Assembly: GCF_000517125.1 (NCBI RefSeq)
Contig: NZ_KI912155.1
Span: forward strand, 1,778,696-1,842,695
DNA length: 64,000 nucleotides
Direction: 5' to 3'
From: Arthrobacter sp. MA-N2
Lineage (GTDB): Bacteria; Actinomycetota; Actinomycetes; Actinomycetales; Micrococcaceae
In this document: positions 8,020 through 17,009 of the stretch, in pieces
How the letters are laid out: each line of letters begins with the position of its first letter
Position numbering within the stretch: position 1 is the stretch's first letter
Position numbers and translations under genes: made by a program
The notes under the pieces: model-generated
What the model saw: only the letters and a program-made list of their open reading frames with translations
What the model was told of the DNA's origin: nothing
Databases searched by the model: none

Positions 8020-9660
8020 GTGAAGACAGATTTCGACGCAATCGTCGTAGGCGCCGGCTTCTCCGGCCTATACATGCTGCACAGGCTGCGTGAGCAGGGC
8101 CTGAACGTCCGAGTGTTCGAGCGCGGAACCGCCGTCGGCGGCACGTGGTACTGGAACCGCTACCCGGGCTTGCAATGCGACACGGAGACCATCTCCTACA
8201 GCTTCACCTTCGACGCGGACCTCTACCGTGACTGGACCTGGTCCCGCCGATTTGCACCTCGCGAAGAAATCCAGCGCTACGCAGAGTACGTCACCGACCG
8301 ATTGGACCTGCGCCGCGATATCCAGTTCCAAACGTCCGTTACCTTCGCCCACTTCCAGGAAGACACCAACACCTGGAAGGTCGGACTTGATGACGGTACC
8401 GAGCTGACCACCCGATTCTTCGTTACTGCCTCGGGTCCGCTGTCCACCGCGAATGTCCCGCAACTACCTGGCATGGAAAACTTCGAGGGGGAGATTTACC
8501 ACACCGCCACGTGGCCGCGCGAGGACGTGCAATTCGCCGGTAAGCGCATCGCCGTGATTGGTACCGGATCCTCCGGCGCCCAGGTGATCTGCAATGGCGG
8601 TATCGCCGAACAGGTCGGCCGCATGGTTGTCTTCCAGCGCACCCCGCAGTACATCACCCCGGCCAAACAGATGCTTCTGGACGAAGAAACCGTGCGCGAG
8701 CGCAAGGACAACCTGGAAGCGCTGGTGGAGGAGATGAAGAACTCCTCCTTCGGTGCCCCTGGAACCAGCACTGACCGTTCCGCCTTCGAACACACCCCGG
8801 AGCAGCGGGACGAAGTCTTTCAGGCTGCCTGGGAGTACGGCGCACAGGCGTTCGCCTTGGCGACATACAACGATCTGACCTCCAATGAGGAGGCCAACGG
8901 CTTCGCAGCTGATTTCGTGCGTCGCAAGATTGCCGAAATCGTTAGTGACCCGGAAACGGCTCGTAAACTGATGCCGAACTACCTCTTCGGTACCAAGCGC
9001 CCCATCAAGGCAGACAATTACTACGAGACCTTCAACCGCGACAACGTCGATCTGGTCGCCCTCAAGGAAGAGCCCATCCAGGAAGTCACCGCCAACGGTA
9101 TCCGCACCTCGGACGGCTTCTACGAGCTGGACATGATCATTTTCGCGACCGGGTTCGATGCGGTCACCGGCACCCTGTTCAACATGGACATCCGCGGTGT
9201 GGGCGGACAGACGCTTCAGGAGAAGTGGCTCGATGGCGCCGAGGTCATGGCCCATTTGGGCATCGCAACCCACGGCTTCCCGAACATGTTCATGTGCCAA
9301 GGGCCGCAGAGCCCGTCGGTCATGGCCAACTTCCTGTTCGGCATCGAGCTGAACGTCGGATGGACGGCCAAGCTGATCGGCTATCTGGTGGCCCATGGCA
9401 TCGAGCGCGCCGAGGCGAATGCCGACGCTGAGTTCGAGTGGGCCGACATGGTGCAGAAGCAGGCCGAGGCCACCCTGCTGCTGAAGACCGAGTCCTGGTG
9501 GTCGGGCGCGAACATCGCCGAGAAGCCGCGTCCGAAGTTCTTCCTCACCTACCTCGGTGGGGTGAAGAAGTACCGGGAGGAACTCGACGCCAACGAGGCA
9601 AACGGATTCGAGGGCTTCACCCTGAGCTCCGCACTCGAGCCCGCTGCTGCGCAAGCATAA
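8020..9660 (+). CDS. Type I Baeyer-Villiger flavin monooxygenase
   Basis: 546 aa from a GTG preceded by GAAAGGA. Two Rossmann motifs, GAGFSG (11-16, FAD) and GTGSSG (181-186, NADPH), flank the Baeyer-Villiger fingerprint FEGEIYHTATWP (F155, G157, H161, W165, P166). GGTWYWNRYPG (40-50) is also typical of cyclohexanone/phenylacetone monooxygenases. The enzyme inserts oxygen next to a ketone, giving an ester or lactone. First gene of a unit running to 12738, so the pathway substrate or an intermediate probably carries an aryl or cyclic ketone. Confidence 0.9.
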   Translation: MKTDFDAIVVGAGFSGLYMLHRLREQGLNVRVFERGTAVGGTWYWNRYPGLQCDTETISYSFTFDADLYRDWTWSRRFAPREEIQRYAEYVTDRLDLRRDIQFQTSVTFAHFQEDTNTWKVGLDDGTELTTRFFVTASGPLSTANVPQLPGMENFEGEIYHTATWPREDVQFAGKRIAVIGTGSSGAQVICNGGIAEQVGRMVVFQRTPQYITPAKQMLLDEETVRERKDNLEALVEEMKNSSFGAPGTSTDRSAFEHTPEQRDEVFQAAWEYGAQAFALATYNDLTSNEEANGFAADFVRRKIAEIVSDPETARKLMPNYLFGTKRPIKADNYYETFNRDNVDLVALKEEPIQEVTANGIRTSDGFYELDMIIFATGFDAVTGTLFNMDIRGVGGQTLQEKWLDGAEVMAHLGIATHGFPNMFMCQGPQSPSVMANFLFGIELNVGWTAKLIGYLVAHGIERAEANADAEFEWADMVQKQAEATLLLKTESWWSGANIAEKPRPKFFLTYLGGVKKYREELDANEANGFEGFTLSSALEPAAAQA

Positions 9661-9720
9661 CTTTTCACCCTACTCACCACCCCGAAACACCATCTTTCAA
9701 CCTACAGAGGAGAAACTCCC

Positions 9721-10200
9721 ATGGCTTATCTGAATGTTCGTCGCGTCGTCACTGGTCACGATGAAGAGGGCAACGCAATCTTCCAGTCGGACGAGGTCCT
9801 GGACACCAAGGTGCTCGGCGCCGAAGCCGAAGTTGTGGTTCCCTGGACCACCGCGGTGTTCCCCTCGGACAACAACGACGACTTCGATGGCGCTCTGCGC
9901 GAAGTTCGCCGCGTTTCCCCAGGTGGCAGCGTCCTGCAATTCGTCAGCATGTACCCCCACACCGAGTCCAAGCACCATCGCACCCTGTCGCTCGACTACG
10001 GCATCGTGCTCGAGGGCGAGCTGGAACTCGAGTTGGATAACGGCGAAAAGACCGTGGTGAAGGCCGGCGACGTCGTGGTGCAGCGCGGAACGATCCACAC
10101 CTGGCGCAATGCAAGCGATGAGATGAGCAAGGTTGCGTTCATCTTGCTTGACGCCAACCCGGTCAAGATCGGCGAGAAGGAACTGGACCCGGCCAACTAG
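9721..10200 (+). CDS. Single-domain cupin protein
   Basis: 159 aa with one cupin barrel. Motif 1 is around SKHHRTLSLDYGIVLEGELEL and motif 2 around KAGDVVVQRGTIHTWRN. Histidines in SKHH and IHTW are candidate metal ligands. Its position between a monooxygenase and a dehydrogenase suggests an enzyme acting on a small intermediate rather than a regulator, since no DNA-binding domain is present. A good AGAGGAGA site precedes the ATG. Exact reaction unknown. Confidence 0.75.
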   Translation: MAYLNVRRVVTGHDEEGNAIFQSDEVLDTKVLGAEAEVVVPWTTAVFPSDNNDDFDGALREVRRVSPGGSVLQFVSMYPHTESKHHRTLSLDYGIVLEGELELELDNGEKTVVKAGDVVVQRGTIHTWRNASDEMSKVAFILLDANPVKIGEKELDPAN

Positions 10201-10234
10201 CCCCACCACCACACTCATCCACCACGATTTTGAC

Positions 10235-10252
10235 GGCGTCGTCAGCGACGCC
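10235..10252 (+). other. Small hairpin between cupin and dehydrogenase genes
   Basis: Perfect 7-bp arms GGCGTCG and CGACGCC around a TCAG tetraloop. It could tune mRNA processing or partial termination inside the operon. There is no T-tract, so full termination is unlikely. Confidence 0.4.
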
Positions 10253-10278
10253 ACCTTAGTTTAGAAAGGACTGTTTCG

Positions 10279-11106
10279 ATGAGCGGACAGAACCTCATTG
10301 AACTTTCAGCGGAAGCGCGCGGTACGGCCCCCGGACGCGGACGTCTCAAGGGCTTGCGCATCCTGGTCATCGGCGGTGGCCAGGCAGACTACGGAGCCGA
10401 AGAGGATTTGCACGGCAACGGCCGGGCGATGTCCATTCTCTTTGGCCGCGAAGGCGCAACCGTCACGGTTGCAGATCTCAACCAGGATAGTGCCGAAGAT
10501 ACGGCCAAGTACGTGCGCAAGGAAGGTGCCGAGGCGTTCACCGTCTCCGGCGACGCAACTAACGAAGCCGATGTGCAGCGGATGGTCGAGCAGGCCAAGG
10601 AGGTGATGGGCGGGATTGATGGATTGGTGCTCAATGTAGGGATCGACGGCGGCCACAAGCTTGCCGGCACCAGCGCCGAAACCTGGGACAGGGTGTTCGC
10701 CGTCAACGCGCGTTCGCATTTCCTGGCCTGTAAGGCCGCACTTCCCCTGATGACCCCCGGTGGATCGCTTGTGCTAATCAGCTCGACGTCGGCATACACT
10801 TCCTCGGGTGGCGTGCCTGCCATGAGTGCCTCCAAGATTGCCCTCGAAGGCATTCGCAACCACGCAGCCAGCGAATATGTCGATCAGGGCATCCGCTGCA
10901 ATATCTTGGCTCCGGGGCTCATCGACACCCCGCTCGGCCGCAAGGGTGGCCGGCAACGTCCGGAGCGCAACCAGATCAAGATCCCGATTGGCCGCTATGG
11001 CACGTCGTGGGACACCGCATATGCGGCTGTGTTCCTGCTCTCCGGTGAGTCCACGTACATCACCGGACAGACCATAGTCATGGATGGCGGACGCATGCTG
11101 CGCTAG
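10279..11106 (+). CDS. Atypical short-chain dehydrogenase/reductase lacking the catalytic tyrosine
   Basis: 275 aa with an SDR Rossmann fold: a glycine-rich start (VIGGGQADYG, with an insertion), NVG in place of NAG at 119-121, and a C-terminal TGQTIVMDGG. Where classical members have YxxxK this protein reads MSASK (M182, K186); I checked the codon as ATG. The Ser of the triad (about S169-S171) is present. It may bind NAD(P) without standard hydride chemistry, use another acid, or be a lyase/isomerase. Fourth-from-last structural gene class in the 8020-12738 unit. No frameshift is visible. Confidence 0.8.
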   Translation: MSGQNLIELSAEARGTAPGRGRLKGLRILVIGGGQADYGAEEDLHGNGRAMSILFGREGATVTVADLNQDSAEDTAKYVRKEGAEAFTVSGDATNEADVQRMVEQAKEVMGGIDGLVLNVGIDGGHKLAGTSAETWDRVFAVNARSHFLACKAALPLMTPGGSLVLISSTSAYTSSGGVPAMSASKIALEGIRNHAASEYVDQGIRCNILAPGLIDTPLGRKGGRQRPERNQIKIPIGRYGTSWDTAYAAVFLLSGESTYITGQTIVMDGGRMLR

Positions 11107-11155
11107 CCGCGGCCCGATCACAAGCAAAGCCTGCCAGCAAAGAGGAGTACAAGCC

Positions 11156-11926
11156 ATGGAAACCAATTACCAGCCCAAGACCTACGGCGAAAAGAATTTC
11201 GGGGGCAAGAATCCCTGGGATTATGTCCAGGATTGGGACGAAGAGTTGCTCGGTCCAGATGTCCGTGATCCGCAGCAGCGTCGAATGTGGGAATTGGCTA
11301 TTCGACTCGCTGGCGGCTTGCCCTATATCTGGCAGGAACTGGCCCGCCCCATCACGGAAATTGCCTACGGCCTGCTGGAGGTCCGTAGTGGAGACAAAGT
11401 GCTGCTGATCGGTGAGGGCGTTGGGCCGGCAGGCTGGGATCGCGAGCTGCGTGAAATTGTCGGCCCGGACGGGCAAATTGACGTTGTGGAGATTATCCGC
11501 GACGGTCGCAAGGCCGTGCACAGCAAGACGCCGGGACGCAACGGCATGACCGGTTGTTGGCGCTGGGATTACGCGGATGGCCTGGAAGCAGAGTCCTACG
11601 ACTGCGTGGCCGTACTGCAATCCACACAACACTCCGACGACTGGGAAGAGACGGCCGGAGATCTGTTGCGCGTGCTCAAGCCGGGACGTCGGATTGTCCT
11701 TGCCGAAGCCGTGCTCAATGGGCCGAATTTTCACAACCGGGTCAACAGCGACGTGCATTTCCGCCAGTGGTTCGACAAGCTCTACGAGCAGATCCGCCCA
11801 ACAGACATCCCCTACTATTCAGGTGAAGAGCTCCGTGAAGCCTTTGGTGACCGAGTCGAAAGCCCGCAGATCCTTGAGTGGAAGGGCATCGAAATGTTTT
11901 GGGGTCGTAAGCCGGCAAAGGACTAG
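11156..11926 (+). CDS. Class I SAM-methyltransferase-fold protein
   Basis: 256 aa from the ATG at 11156, after AGAGGAG; an upstream frame start at 11084 overlaps the previous gene. The central region KVLLIGEGVGPAGWDRELRE resembles methyltransferase motif I (E-x-G), followed by an acidic strand end and a late motif LLRVLKPGRRIVLAE like motif III. An O-methyltransferase for a phenolic intermediate is possible, but the motif is weak and a non-methylating role (for example a lyase on the same fold) is also possible. Co-transcribed with the monooxygenase set. Confidence 0.6.
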   Translation: METNYQPKTYGEKNFGGKNPWDYVQDWDEELLGPDVRDPQQRRMWELAIRLAGGLPYIWQELARPITEIAYGLLEVRSGDKVLLIGEGVGPAGWDRELREIVGPDGQIDVVEIIRDGRKAVHSKTPGRNGMTGCWRWDYADGLEAESYDCVAVLQSTQHSDDWEETAGDLLRVLKPGRRIVLAEAVLNGPNFHNRVNSDVHFRQWFDKLYEQIRPTDIPYYSGEELREAFGDRVESPQILEWKGIEMFWGRKPAKD

Positions 11927-11964
11927 TACCCCTAACCTCACCGAAAAAAATTCAAGGAGTGCCC

Positions 11965-12738
11965 ATGACGAGCATCAGCACCACTGCCGCAAGCGACGCC
12001 AACGTACGGGAATGCGTCGCCCAAGCCCTGGAAGGGCTGATAGGAAGCCTTGACGCGCAGTGGCAGGCTGCCGTCGACATCGACCACGATTTTGTGCGGG
12101 CCTATATCGCCCTTGCTCAGGTTCCGGAGCGGAAATCACGGTTGGATCCCGTGTCCCGGGCCCTGATTTCGCTGGCAGTGAGCGCGTCGGTGACCACACT
12201 GGATCCTGCCGGGATCCGGACCGCCGCAGTGCAGGCACAACGTGCAGGGGCAAGCCGCGCGCAGGCACTGGAAGCGATTCATCTCGTTTCCGTGCTTGGC
12301 GTGCATTCGCTGGTGACAGGTTTCCCGGAAGTCGCGGCCGTCTTGAAGGGCCACGGAGAACAACTGGTCAGCGAACAGCCGTTGTCAGCGGCGCAGCTGG
12401 AGATCAAGGATCATTTCGAGGCGAGGCGCGGCTATTGGAGCAGTATGAACGAGATGTTGTTGCGCGTGGACCAGGACATGTTCGCCGCGTACACGGAGTA
12501 CTCCTCGCACCCATGGGTACACGGGGAACTGAGCCCCAAACTTCGTGAGCTCATCTACATTGCCATTGATCTATCTCCTACCCACCTTTTCACCGCAGGG
12601 GTAGGGCCACACATTGAAAATGCCATCCGCTACGGCGCTACCACGGAGGAAATCGTGGAAACGCTTGAAGTAACCGCGCTGGTGGGCATTTCAAGCCTGC
12701 GAACCTCGGCACCCATCATCCAGGAAGTCTTCGGATAG
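11965..12738 (+). CDS. Carboxymuconolactone decarboxylase (AhpD-fold) double-domain protein
   Basis: 257 aa from the ATG at 11965, five bases after AAGGAG; a GTG at 11959 would sit inside that site. Two consecutive AhpD-like helical repeats are visible, each with a segment like SRALISLAVSAS or LRELIYIAIDLS followed by an IxxAxxxGAT/GAS helix. The CxxC pair of true AhpD peroxidase partners is missing, so a lactone decarboxylase or hydrolase-like role is more likely. Last gene of the unit that begins with the Baeyer-Villiger enzyme, whose product could be a lactone. Confidence 0.75.
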   Translation: MTSISTTAASDANVRECVAQALEGLIGSLDAQWQAAVDIDHDFVRAYIALAQVPERKSRLDPVSRALISLAVSASVTTLDPAGIRTAAVQAQRAGASRAQALEAIHLVSVLGVHSLVTGFPEVAAVLKGHGEQLVSEQPLSAAQLEIKDHFEARRGYWSSMNEMLLRVDQDMFAAYTEYSSHPWVHGELSPKLRELIYIAIDLSPTHLFTAGVGPHIENAIRYGATTEEIVETLEVTALVGISSLRTSAPIIQEVFG

Positions 12739-12753
12739 GGGTAACCAAGACTA

Positions 12754-12823
12754 TTACCTTGCAGGTATCACTGGCCTGCAATTTTGGTACTTCTGTTTCA
12801 CTATGGAGTGGGTCACAGTTGTC
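12754..12823 (+). promoter_or_regulatory. Promoter block shared with the monooxygenase promoter (copy 2)
   Basis: Ungapped counterpart of 7921-7990 with GGTATCACTG, TTGGTACTTC and GGGTCACAGT at identical spacing. It starts 16 bp after the previous stop codon and lies 94 bp upstream of the transporter ATG at 12917, leaving a longer 5' leader than at copy 1. Confidence 0.65.
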
Positions 12824-12916
12824 TCAGAGCCCATCTTTTCCAACCGGCGACGGCGATATCAAGGTACGCCGAATCTCCACGACGTAGATCGTCGACCTTC
12901 AAGGAAGAAGGATCCA

Positions 12917-14290
12917 ATGAAAAATCTCAACTTGACCCAACGTGTGCAAGAGGCACGATTCAACCGCTTCCATCTGATGATCGCAGCGGTGGGATTCCTC
13001 CTCATCATGTGTGATGGCTACGACGTAGCTGTCTTCGGCACCATCACTCCGCCCCTGATGGCCGCTTGGAAACTGACTCCGGTCGCAGCAGGAGCTATTG
13101 GAAGCTCCGGCCTCGTGGGGATGCTGTTCGGAGCGATCGGTTTCGGTGCTTTGGCCGATCGCCTGGGCAGGAAGCGCGTGGTCCTGGTGACAGTATTGCT
13201 CTACAGCGTGTTCACGGCGCTGTGCGGCTTCGCCCAGGAGCCCACCTTCTTCACCGTTTGCCGCGTCATCGCCGGGCTGGGCCTCGGCGGAATCATGCCC
13301 AACGTCATCGCCTTGCTGGCGGACTTCTCGCCCAAACGGTTGACTGCAACGATCACGACGATCGTGCTGTGTGGTTTCGCCGTCGGAGGCCTTCTTGCCC
13401 CGCTGCTGGGAATCCTGGTCATTCCCACCACCGGCTGGCAGGTGAGCCTTTGGGTCGCTGCCATTCCCTTGCTCTTCCTCCCATGGATGTACAAGGCTTT
13501 GCCGGAATCCATCTCGGTCCTGATGAAGCAGGGCAATCGCGAGGAAATCGTCAAGCTTTTGGAACGGATTGACCCCAGCCAAACGATTGACCGGAACATT
13601 GAGTTCACTACGGAATCGCCGTCGAAAGCGAAATTGCCGCTGACGGACCTGTTCAACAACAACAGGGCCATGAGCACGCTGATGTTCTGGCTGGCGTTCT
13701 TCGCCCATCTGCTGATGGCATACGGAATTTTGAACTGGTTGCCCAAGCTAATGATCGAAAGCGGCTTCAACCTGGCCTCAAGTCTGGGGTTCCTTGTGAT
13801 TTGGCAGCTCGGAGGCATTATCGGGACGATCGTGGCCGGACGCATGGCGGACAGGCTTGGCGCCAAGAAGATTGTGATCGCCCTGTACATTACGGGAACT
13901 ATTGTCATTGCCGGCGTCGGTGTCAGTACCAACGCCCTGCTCAGTTATGTACTTGTAGGGATCGCCGGCGCGACCATCACCGGCGTGCAGAACCTGGTGC
14001 AGGTCTACATTGCCGAGTACTACCCGGCCTTCGTCCGGTCGACAGCCCTTGGATCAGCATCCGGCATGGGCCGAATCGGCGCAATACTGGGGCCAATCCT
14101 GGGTGGACTCCTCTTGTCCTTTTCGCTCAGCAGCCAAGGGATCTTCTTCGTCTTCGCCATTCCCGGCCTCGTCGCGGCGTTTGCCATCGCGATGGTCAGC
14201 GACAAAAAGTCCCACCAGCGGCAGCTGGAAAACGCGGCAATCCAAACTCCGTTGCAGTCAAGTGACGGCAAGCAGCTGAATTCCCTCTAG
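12917..14290 (+). CDS. Aromatic acid:proton symporter-type MFS transporter (AAHS family)
   Basis: 457 aa from the ATG at 12917, behind AAGGAAGAAGGA; the longer frame from 12803 would overlap the promoter block. Twelve hydrophobic helices. DGYDVAVFG in helix 1 matches the DGFD motif of PcaK/BenK transporters, and GFGALADRLGRKR is the loop 2-3 MFS signature, repeated as AGRMADRLGAKK in the second half. Family members import benzoate-type acids. Its promoter resembles that of the 8020 unit, so it probably imports the same substrate. Confidence 0.85.
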   Translation: MKNLNLTQRVQEARFNRFHLMIAAVGFLLIMCDGYDVAVFGTITPPLMAAWKLTPVAAGAIGSSGLVGMLFGAIGFGALADRLGRKRVVLVTVLLYSVFTALCGFAQEPTFFTVCRVIAGLGLGGIMPNVIALLADFSPKRLTATITTIVLCGFAVGGLLAPLLGILVIPTTGWQVSLWVAAIPLLFLPWMYKALPESISVLMKQGNREEIVKLLERIDPSQTIDRNIEFTTESPSKAKLPLTDLFNNNRAMSTLMFWLAFFAHLLMAYGILNWLPKLMIESGFNLASSLGFLVIWQLGGIIGTIVAGRMADRLGAKKIVIALYITGTIVIAGVGVSTNALLSYVLVGIAGATITGVQNLVQVYIAEYYPAFVRSTALGSASGMGRIGAILGPILGGLLLSFSLSSQGIFFVFAIPGLVAAFAIAMVSDKKSHQRQLENAAIQTPLQSSDGKQLNSL

Positions 14291-14315
14291 CCCCAGGACT
14301 AAGCGACACCACGGC

Positions 14316-14332
14316 CGGGCCTGAACGGCCCG
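14316..14332 (+). terminator. Weak GC hairpin after the AAHS transporter
   Basis: Arms CGGGCC and GGCCCG around TGAAC, 26 bp after the stop codon and 74 bp before the next gene. No T-run follows, so it may only attenuate. Confidence 0.3.
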
Positions 14333-14405
14333 CCACACCCCAACGCATGCTGCAGGCCGAAGCCGTATTGCGAACCTGCACCATTTTGGCTCAAAGGAGA
14401 GTTAA

Positions 14406-15407
14406 ATGAAGCTTTCGTCTATCACAACCGTGCCCTTAAACCGTAGGAGACTCCTGCTGACGGCGTCGGCAGCCATCGTGGCGCTGGGGCTCAGCGCCTG
14501 CAGCGCTGCGGCTTCCACCCCAACAGGCGCGGGGGCGTCCACTCCGATCACCATCGGCTTGATCCCCATTATCGATGTCGCACCGGTCCAGCTCGGGGTC
14601 CAGCAGGGTTTCTTCAAGGATCAAGGCCTCACCCCGACCATTGAGTCGGCAGCCACCGGTGCAGCCATCGTTCCCGCCGTCGTGAGCGGGCAATACCAGT
14701 TCGGCTTCAGCAACGGTGTGTCGTTGCTGGTCGCCGCCTCAAAGGGCATTCCCGTCCAGATCATCGCCAGCGGGGTCTCCACCGTGGGCGGCGGCCCAGC
14801 GGTCGAGCCCGAGGGAGTGGTGGTGCGAAACGACAGCGCCATCAAGTCAGCCAAGGATCTGTCCGGCAAGACGATCGCTGTCGCCGTACGCAACAGCCTG
14901 ACGGATACGGCGGTCAGCGCCGCGGTAAAGAACGACGGCGGTGATCCCACCACGATCCGGTACGTCGAGATCCCCCTCGCTGACATTCCCGCAGTTGTGC
15001 AGCGGGGCGAAGCAGACGCCGGGGAGGTTGTGGAACCATTCCTTGCCCAGTCCAAGAACCTGGGTTTGCGTTCAGTGGCGTCCAGCTTCGCTTCGGCAAC
15101 GTCCAACCCGAACCTGACGGTTAGTTACTACTTCACGTCAAAGGACTTCGCGCAGCAGCACCCCGATGTTGTCCAGAAGTTTGTCACGGCCTTGGACAAG
15201 TCCAAGGCGTATGCCCAAGGAAACAGTGATGCAGTACGCAAGATCCTTCCGACGTACACCAAGATCGACGCCGCGACGGGTCCGAAGCTGAACTTGCCGA
15301 AGTGGACTGCAGGCCTCGATCGCGGATCGTTGGAACTGCTTGGCGACTTGGCGTACAACGGGAAGCTGCTCACCGCCAAGCCAAATGTGGCAGGGCTACT
15401 CCCGTGA
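14406..15407 (+). CDS. TauT/NitT/SsuA-type ABC transporter substrate-binding lipoprotein
   Basis: 333 aa. Basic N-terminus (NRRR), hydrophobic signal and lipobox LSAC with the lipidated Cys at 32. The mature protein has the NMT1/SsuA-like pattern (IGLIPIIDVAPVQLGVQQGFFKDQGL, and ...SGQYQFGFSNGVSLLVA). It binds ligand outside the membrane and delivers it to the permeases that follow. An AAGGAGAG site precedes the ATG. In this neighbourhood an aromatic acid, sulfonate or heterocycle is a reasonable ligand, but none can be deduced. Confidence 0.85.
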   Translation: MKLSSITTVPLNRRRLLLTASAAIVALGLSACSAAASTPTGAGASTPITIGLIPIIDVAPVQLGVQQGFFKDQGLTPTIESAATGAAIVPAVVSGQYQFGFSNGVSLLVAASKGIPVQIIASGVSTVGGGPAVEPEGVVVRNDSAIKSAKDLSGKTIAVAVRNSLTDTAVSAAVKNDGGDPTTIRYVEIPLADIPAVVQRGEADAGEVVEPFLAQSKNLGLRSVASSFASATSNPNLTVSYYFTSKDFAQQHPDVVQKFVTALDKSKAYAQGNSDAVRKILPTYTKIDAATGPKLNLPKWTAGLDRGSLELLGDLAYNGKLLTAKPNVAGLLP

Positions 15408-16207
15408 GTCTCGCTCCACGGTCCCCGGGACTGCTTCGCTCTCAAGGGCGGAACGCAGTTCTGGGGGCGGCGGGCCTTCTGGCCGTCGTAGTGGTCGCTG
15501 AGGTCCTACCGCGCAGCGGGGCAGTAGATGCGCGCTTCATCCCGCCTTTCAGCGATATCGCCACGGTTCTCATAGGACAATTGGGTGAAGGCGCATTCTG
15601 GGTGGCGCTCGGCCAGACGCTAACAGGATGGATCGTGGGCCTCGCCATCGCGATGGCGGGAGGGATCGCCGTCGGGGGTTTTCTGGGAACGGTGCCTTTT
15701 GCCCGGAACTACACCGCCTCGACTATCGAGTTCCTGCGCCCCATTCCTTCAGTTGCCCTCATCCCTCTGGTAGTGCTGCTTTTTGGCAGCCGTCCGCCGG
15801 CGGCCCTGGTCCTGGTTGTCTACGCGGCGTTCTTCCAGATCCTCATCCAGGTCATTTACGGCCTTGCCGACGTGGACCCTGTTGTCCGGGACACCGGCCG
15901 CGCCTACCGCTTTTCCAGATTCACCATGGGAACCAAGGTGCTCTGGCCAACTGCCCTTCCGTACATCGTCACCGGATTCCGTCTCGCCGCATGGGTGGCG
16001 CTGATCATCGAAATCACCGCAGAGCTCGTCATCGGGGTGCCTGGCCTTGGCCGAACTATCGGGATTGCCCAGGCTTCCGGGGCGGTCCCGGAAACCTATG
16101 CACTCGTGATCGTGGTGGGGCTGATCGGCGTGGCCGTCAATCAATGCACCAGCCAACTCCAGCGTCGCATTTTGAGCTGGCACCCCTCCACCCGAAAGGA
16201 CCTTTGA
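15404..16207 (+). CDS. ABC transporter permease, BPD inner-membrane family (first)
   Basis: 267 aa from the GTG at 15404, which overlaps the stop of the binding protein as GTGA, implying translational coupling; a longer open frame from 15302 lies inside the previous gene. About six hydrophobic helices. The EAA-type loop region (DTGRAYRFSRFTMGTKVLWPTALPYIVTGFR) contacts the ATPase. SsuC/TauC type. Confidence 0.85.
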   Translation: MSLAPRSPGLLRSQGRNAVLGAAGLLAVVVVAEVLPRSGAVDARFIPPFSDIATVLIGQLGEGAFWVALGQTLTGWIVGLAIAMAGGIAVGGFLGTVPFARNYTASTIEFLRPIPSVALIPLVVLLFGSRPPAALVLVVYAAFFQILIQVIYGLADVDPVVRDTGRAYRFSRFTMGTKVLWPTALPYIVTGFRLAAWVALIIEITAELVIGVPGLGRTIGIAQASGAVPETYALVIVVGLIGVAVNQCTSQLQRRILSWHPSTRKDL

Positions 16208-16995
16208 TGAAGCTCCGTTGGCTCGTCGGGCGAATTTCGAGAATGGTTGCCCTGCCCGCGATTCTCCTTCTGGCGTGGTGGGCCTTCTCTTACGGGAGTA
16301 CCAACCCGTACTGGCCCTCGCTGGCGGTCATCTTCGATGCCTTTCCGGGAACGTGGACCCCTGAGCGGCTGATCGGCGACATGCTTCCGAGCCTGGCAAG
16401 ACTCCTGCTCGGCTACGCGATGGCGCTCGCCTTTGGCGTTGCGTTGGGAACCGCCATAGGGTCCTTGCCAACGTTGCGTGCGCTGTGCGATCCCATCCTT
16501 GAGTTCGTCAGGGCAGTTCCACCACCGATCCTGCTCCCCATCGTGGCACTCTTTGCCGGCTACACGAGCGAGACGTCCAAGATCGTCACCATCGGGTTGG
16601 GATGCACGTGGCCGATCCTGCTCAACACGATAGAAGGCGTGCGCTCCCTTGAAGCGGGACTACTCGATGCCGCACGAAGCTTCAGGTTCCGCCCTTCAAC
16701 CCGGCTTTTCAAAGTCATCCTGCCGGGAGCCAGCCCCCGCATTGCGGCAGGAGCCCGCCTGTCGCTTGCGATCGGCGTCGTTCTCATGGTGATCAGTGAA
16801 ATGTTCGCTGCTGATCGCGGACTCGGCGCCTCCGTGGTCCAGTTCCAACGCACGTTCGCCATCCCGCAGATGTGGACGGGCATTATGGTGCTCGGCCTCA
16901 TCGGCGTCGCGCTTTCCGCCATATTTCAGTTCGTCGAGAGCAGGGTTCTGGCGTGGTACCACGGTCAGCGACGAACCGCTCGCACCAGCCCATGA
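16207..16995 (+). CDS. ABC transporter permease, BPD inner-membrane family (second)
   Basis: 262 aa; its ATG shares a base with the preceding TGA (TGATG). Same SsuC/TauC family as its neighbour, with the EAA-like loop LLDAARSFRFRPSTRLFKVILPGASPRI. TauT systems often use one permease as a homodimer; two different permeases here suggest a heterodimer. Confidence 0.85.
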   Translation: MKLRWLVGRISRMVALPAILLLAWWAFSYGSTNPYWPSLAVIFDAFPGTWTPERLIGDMLPSLARLLLGYAMALAFGVALGTAIGSLPTLRALCDPILEFVRAVPPPILLPIVALFAGYTSETSKIVTIGLGCTWPILLNTIEGVRSLEAGLLDAARSFRFRPSTRLFKVILPGASPRIAAGARLSLAIGVVLMVISEMFAADRGLGASVVQFQRTFAIPQMWTGIMVLGLIGVALSAIFQFVESRVLAWYHGQRRTARTSP

Positions 16996-17009
16996 GAAAG
17001 GCCACTCAC

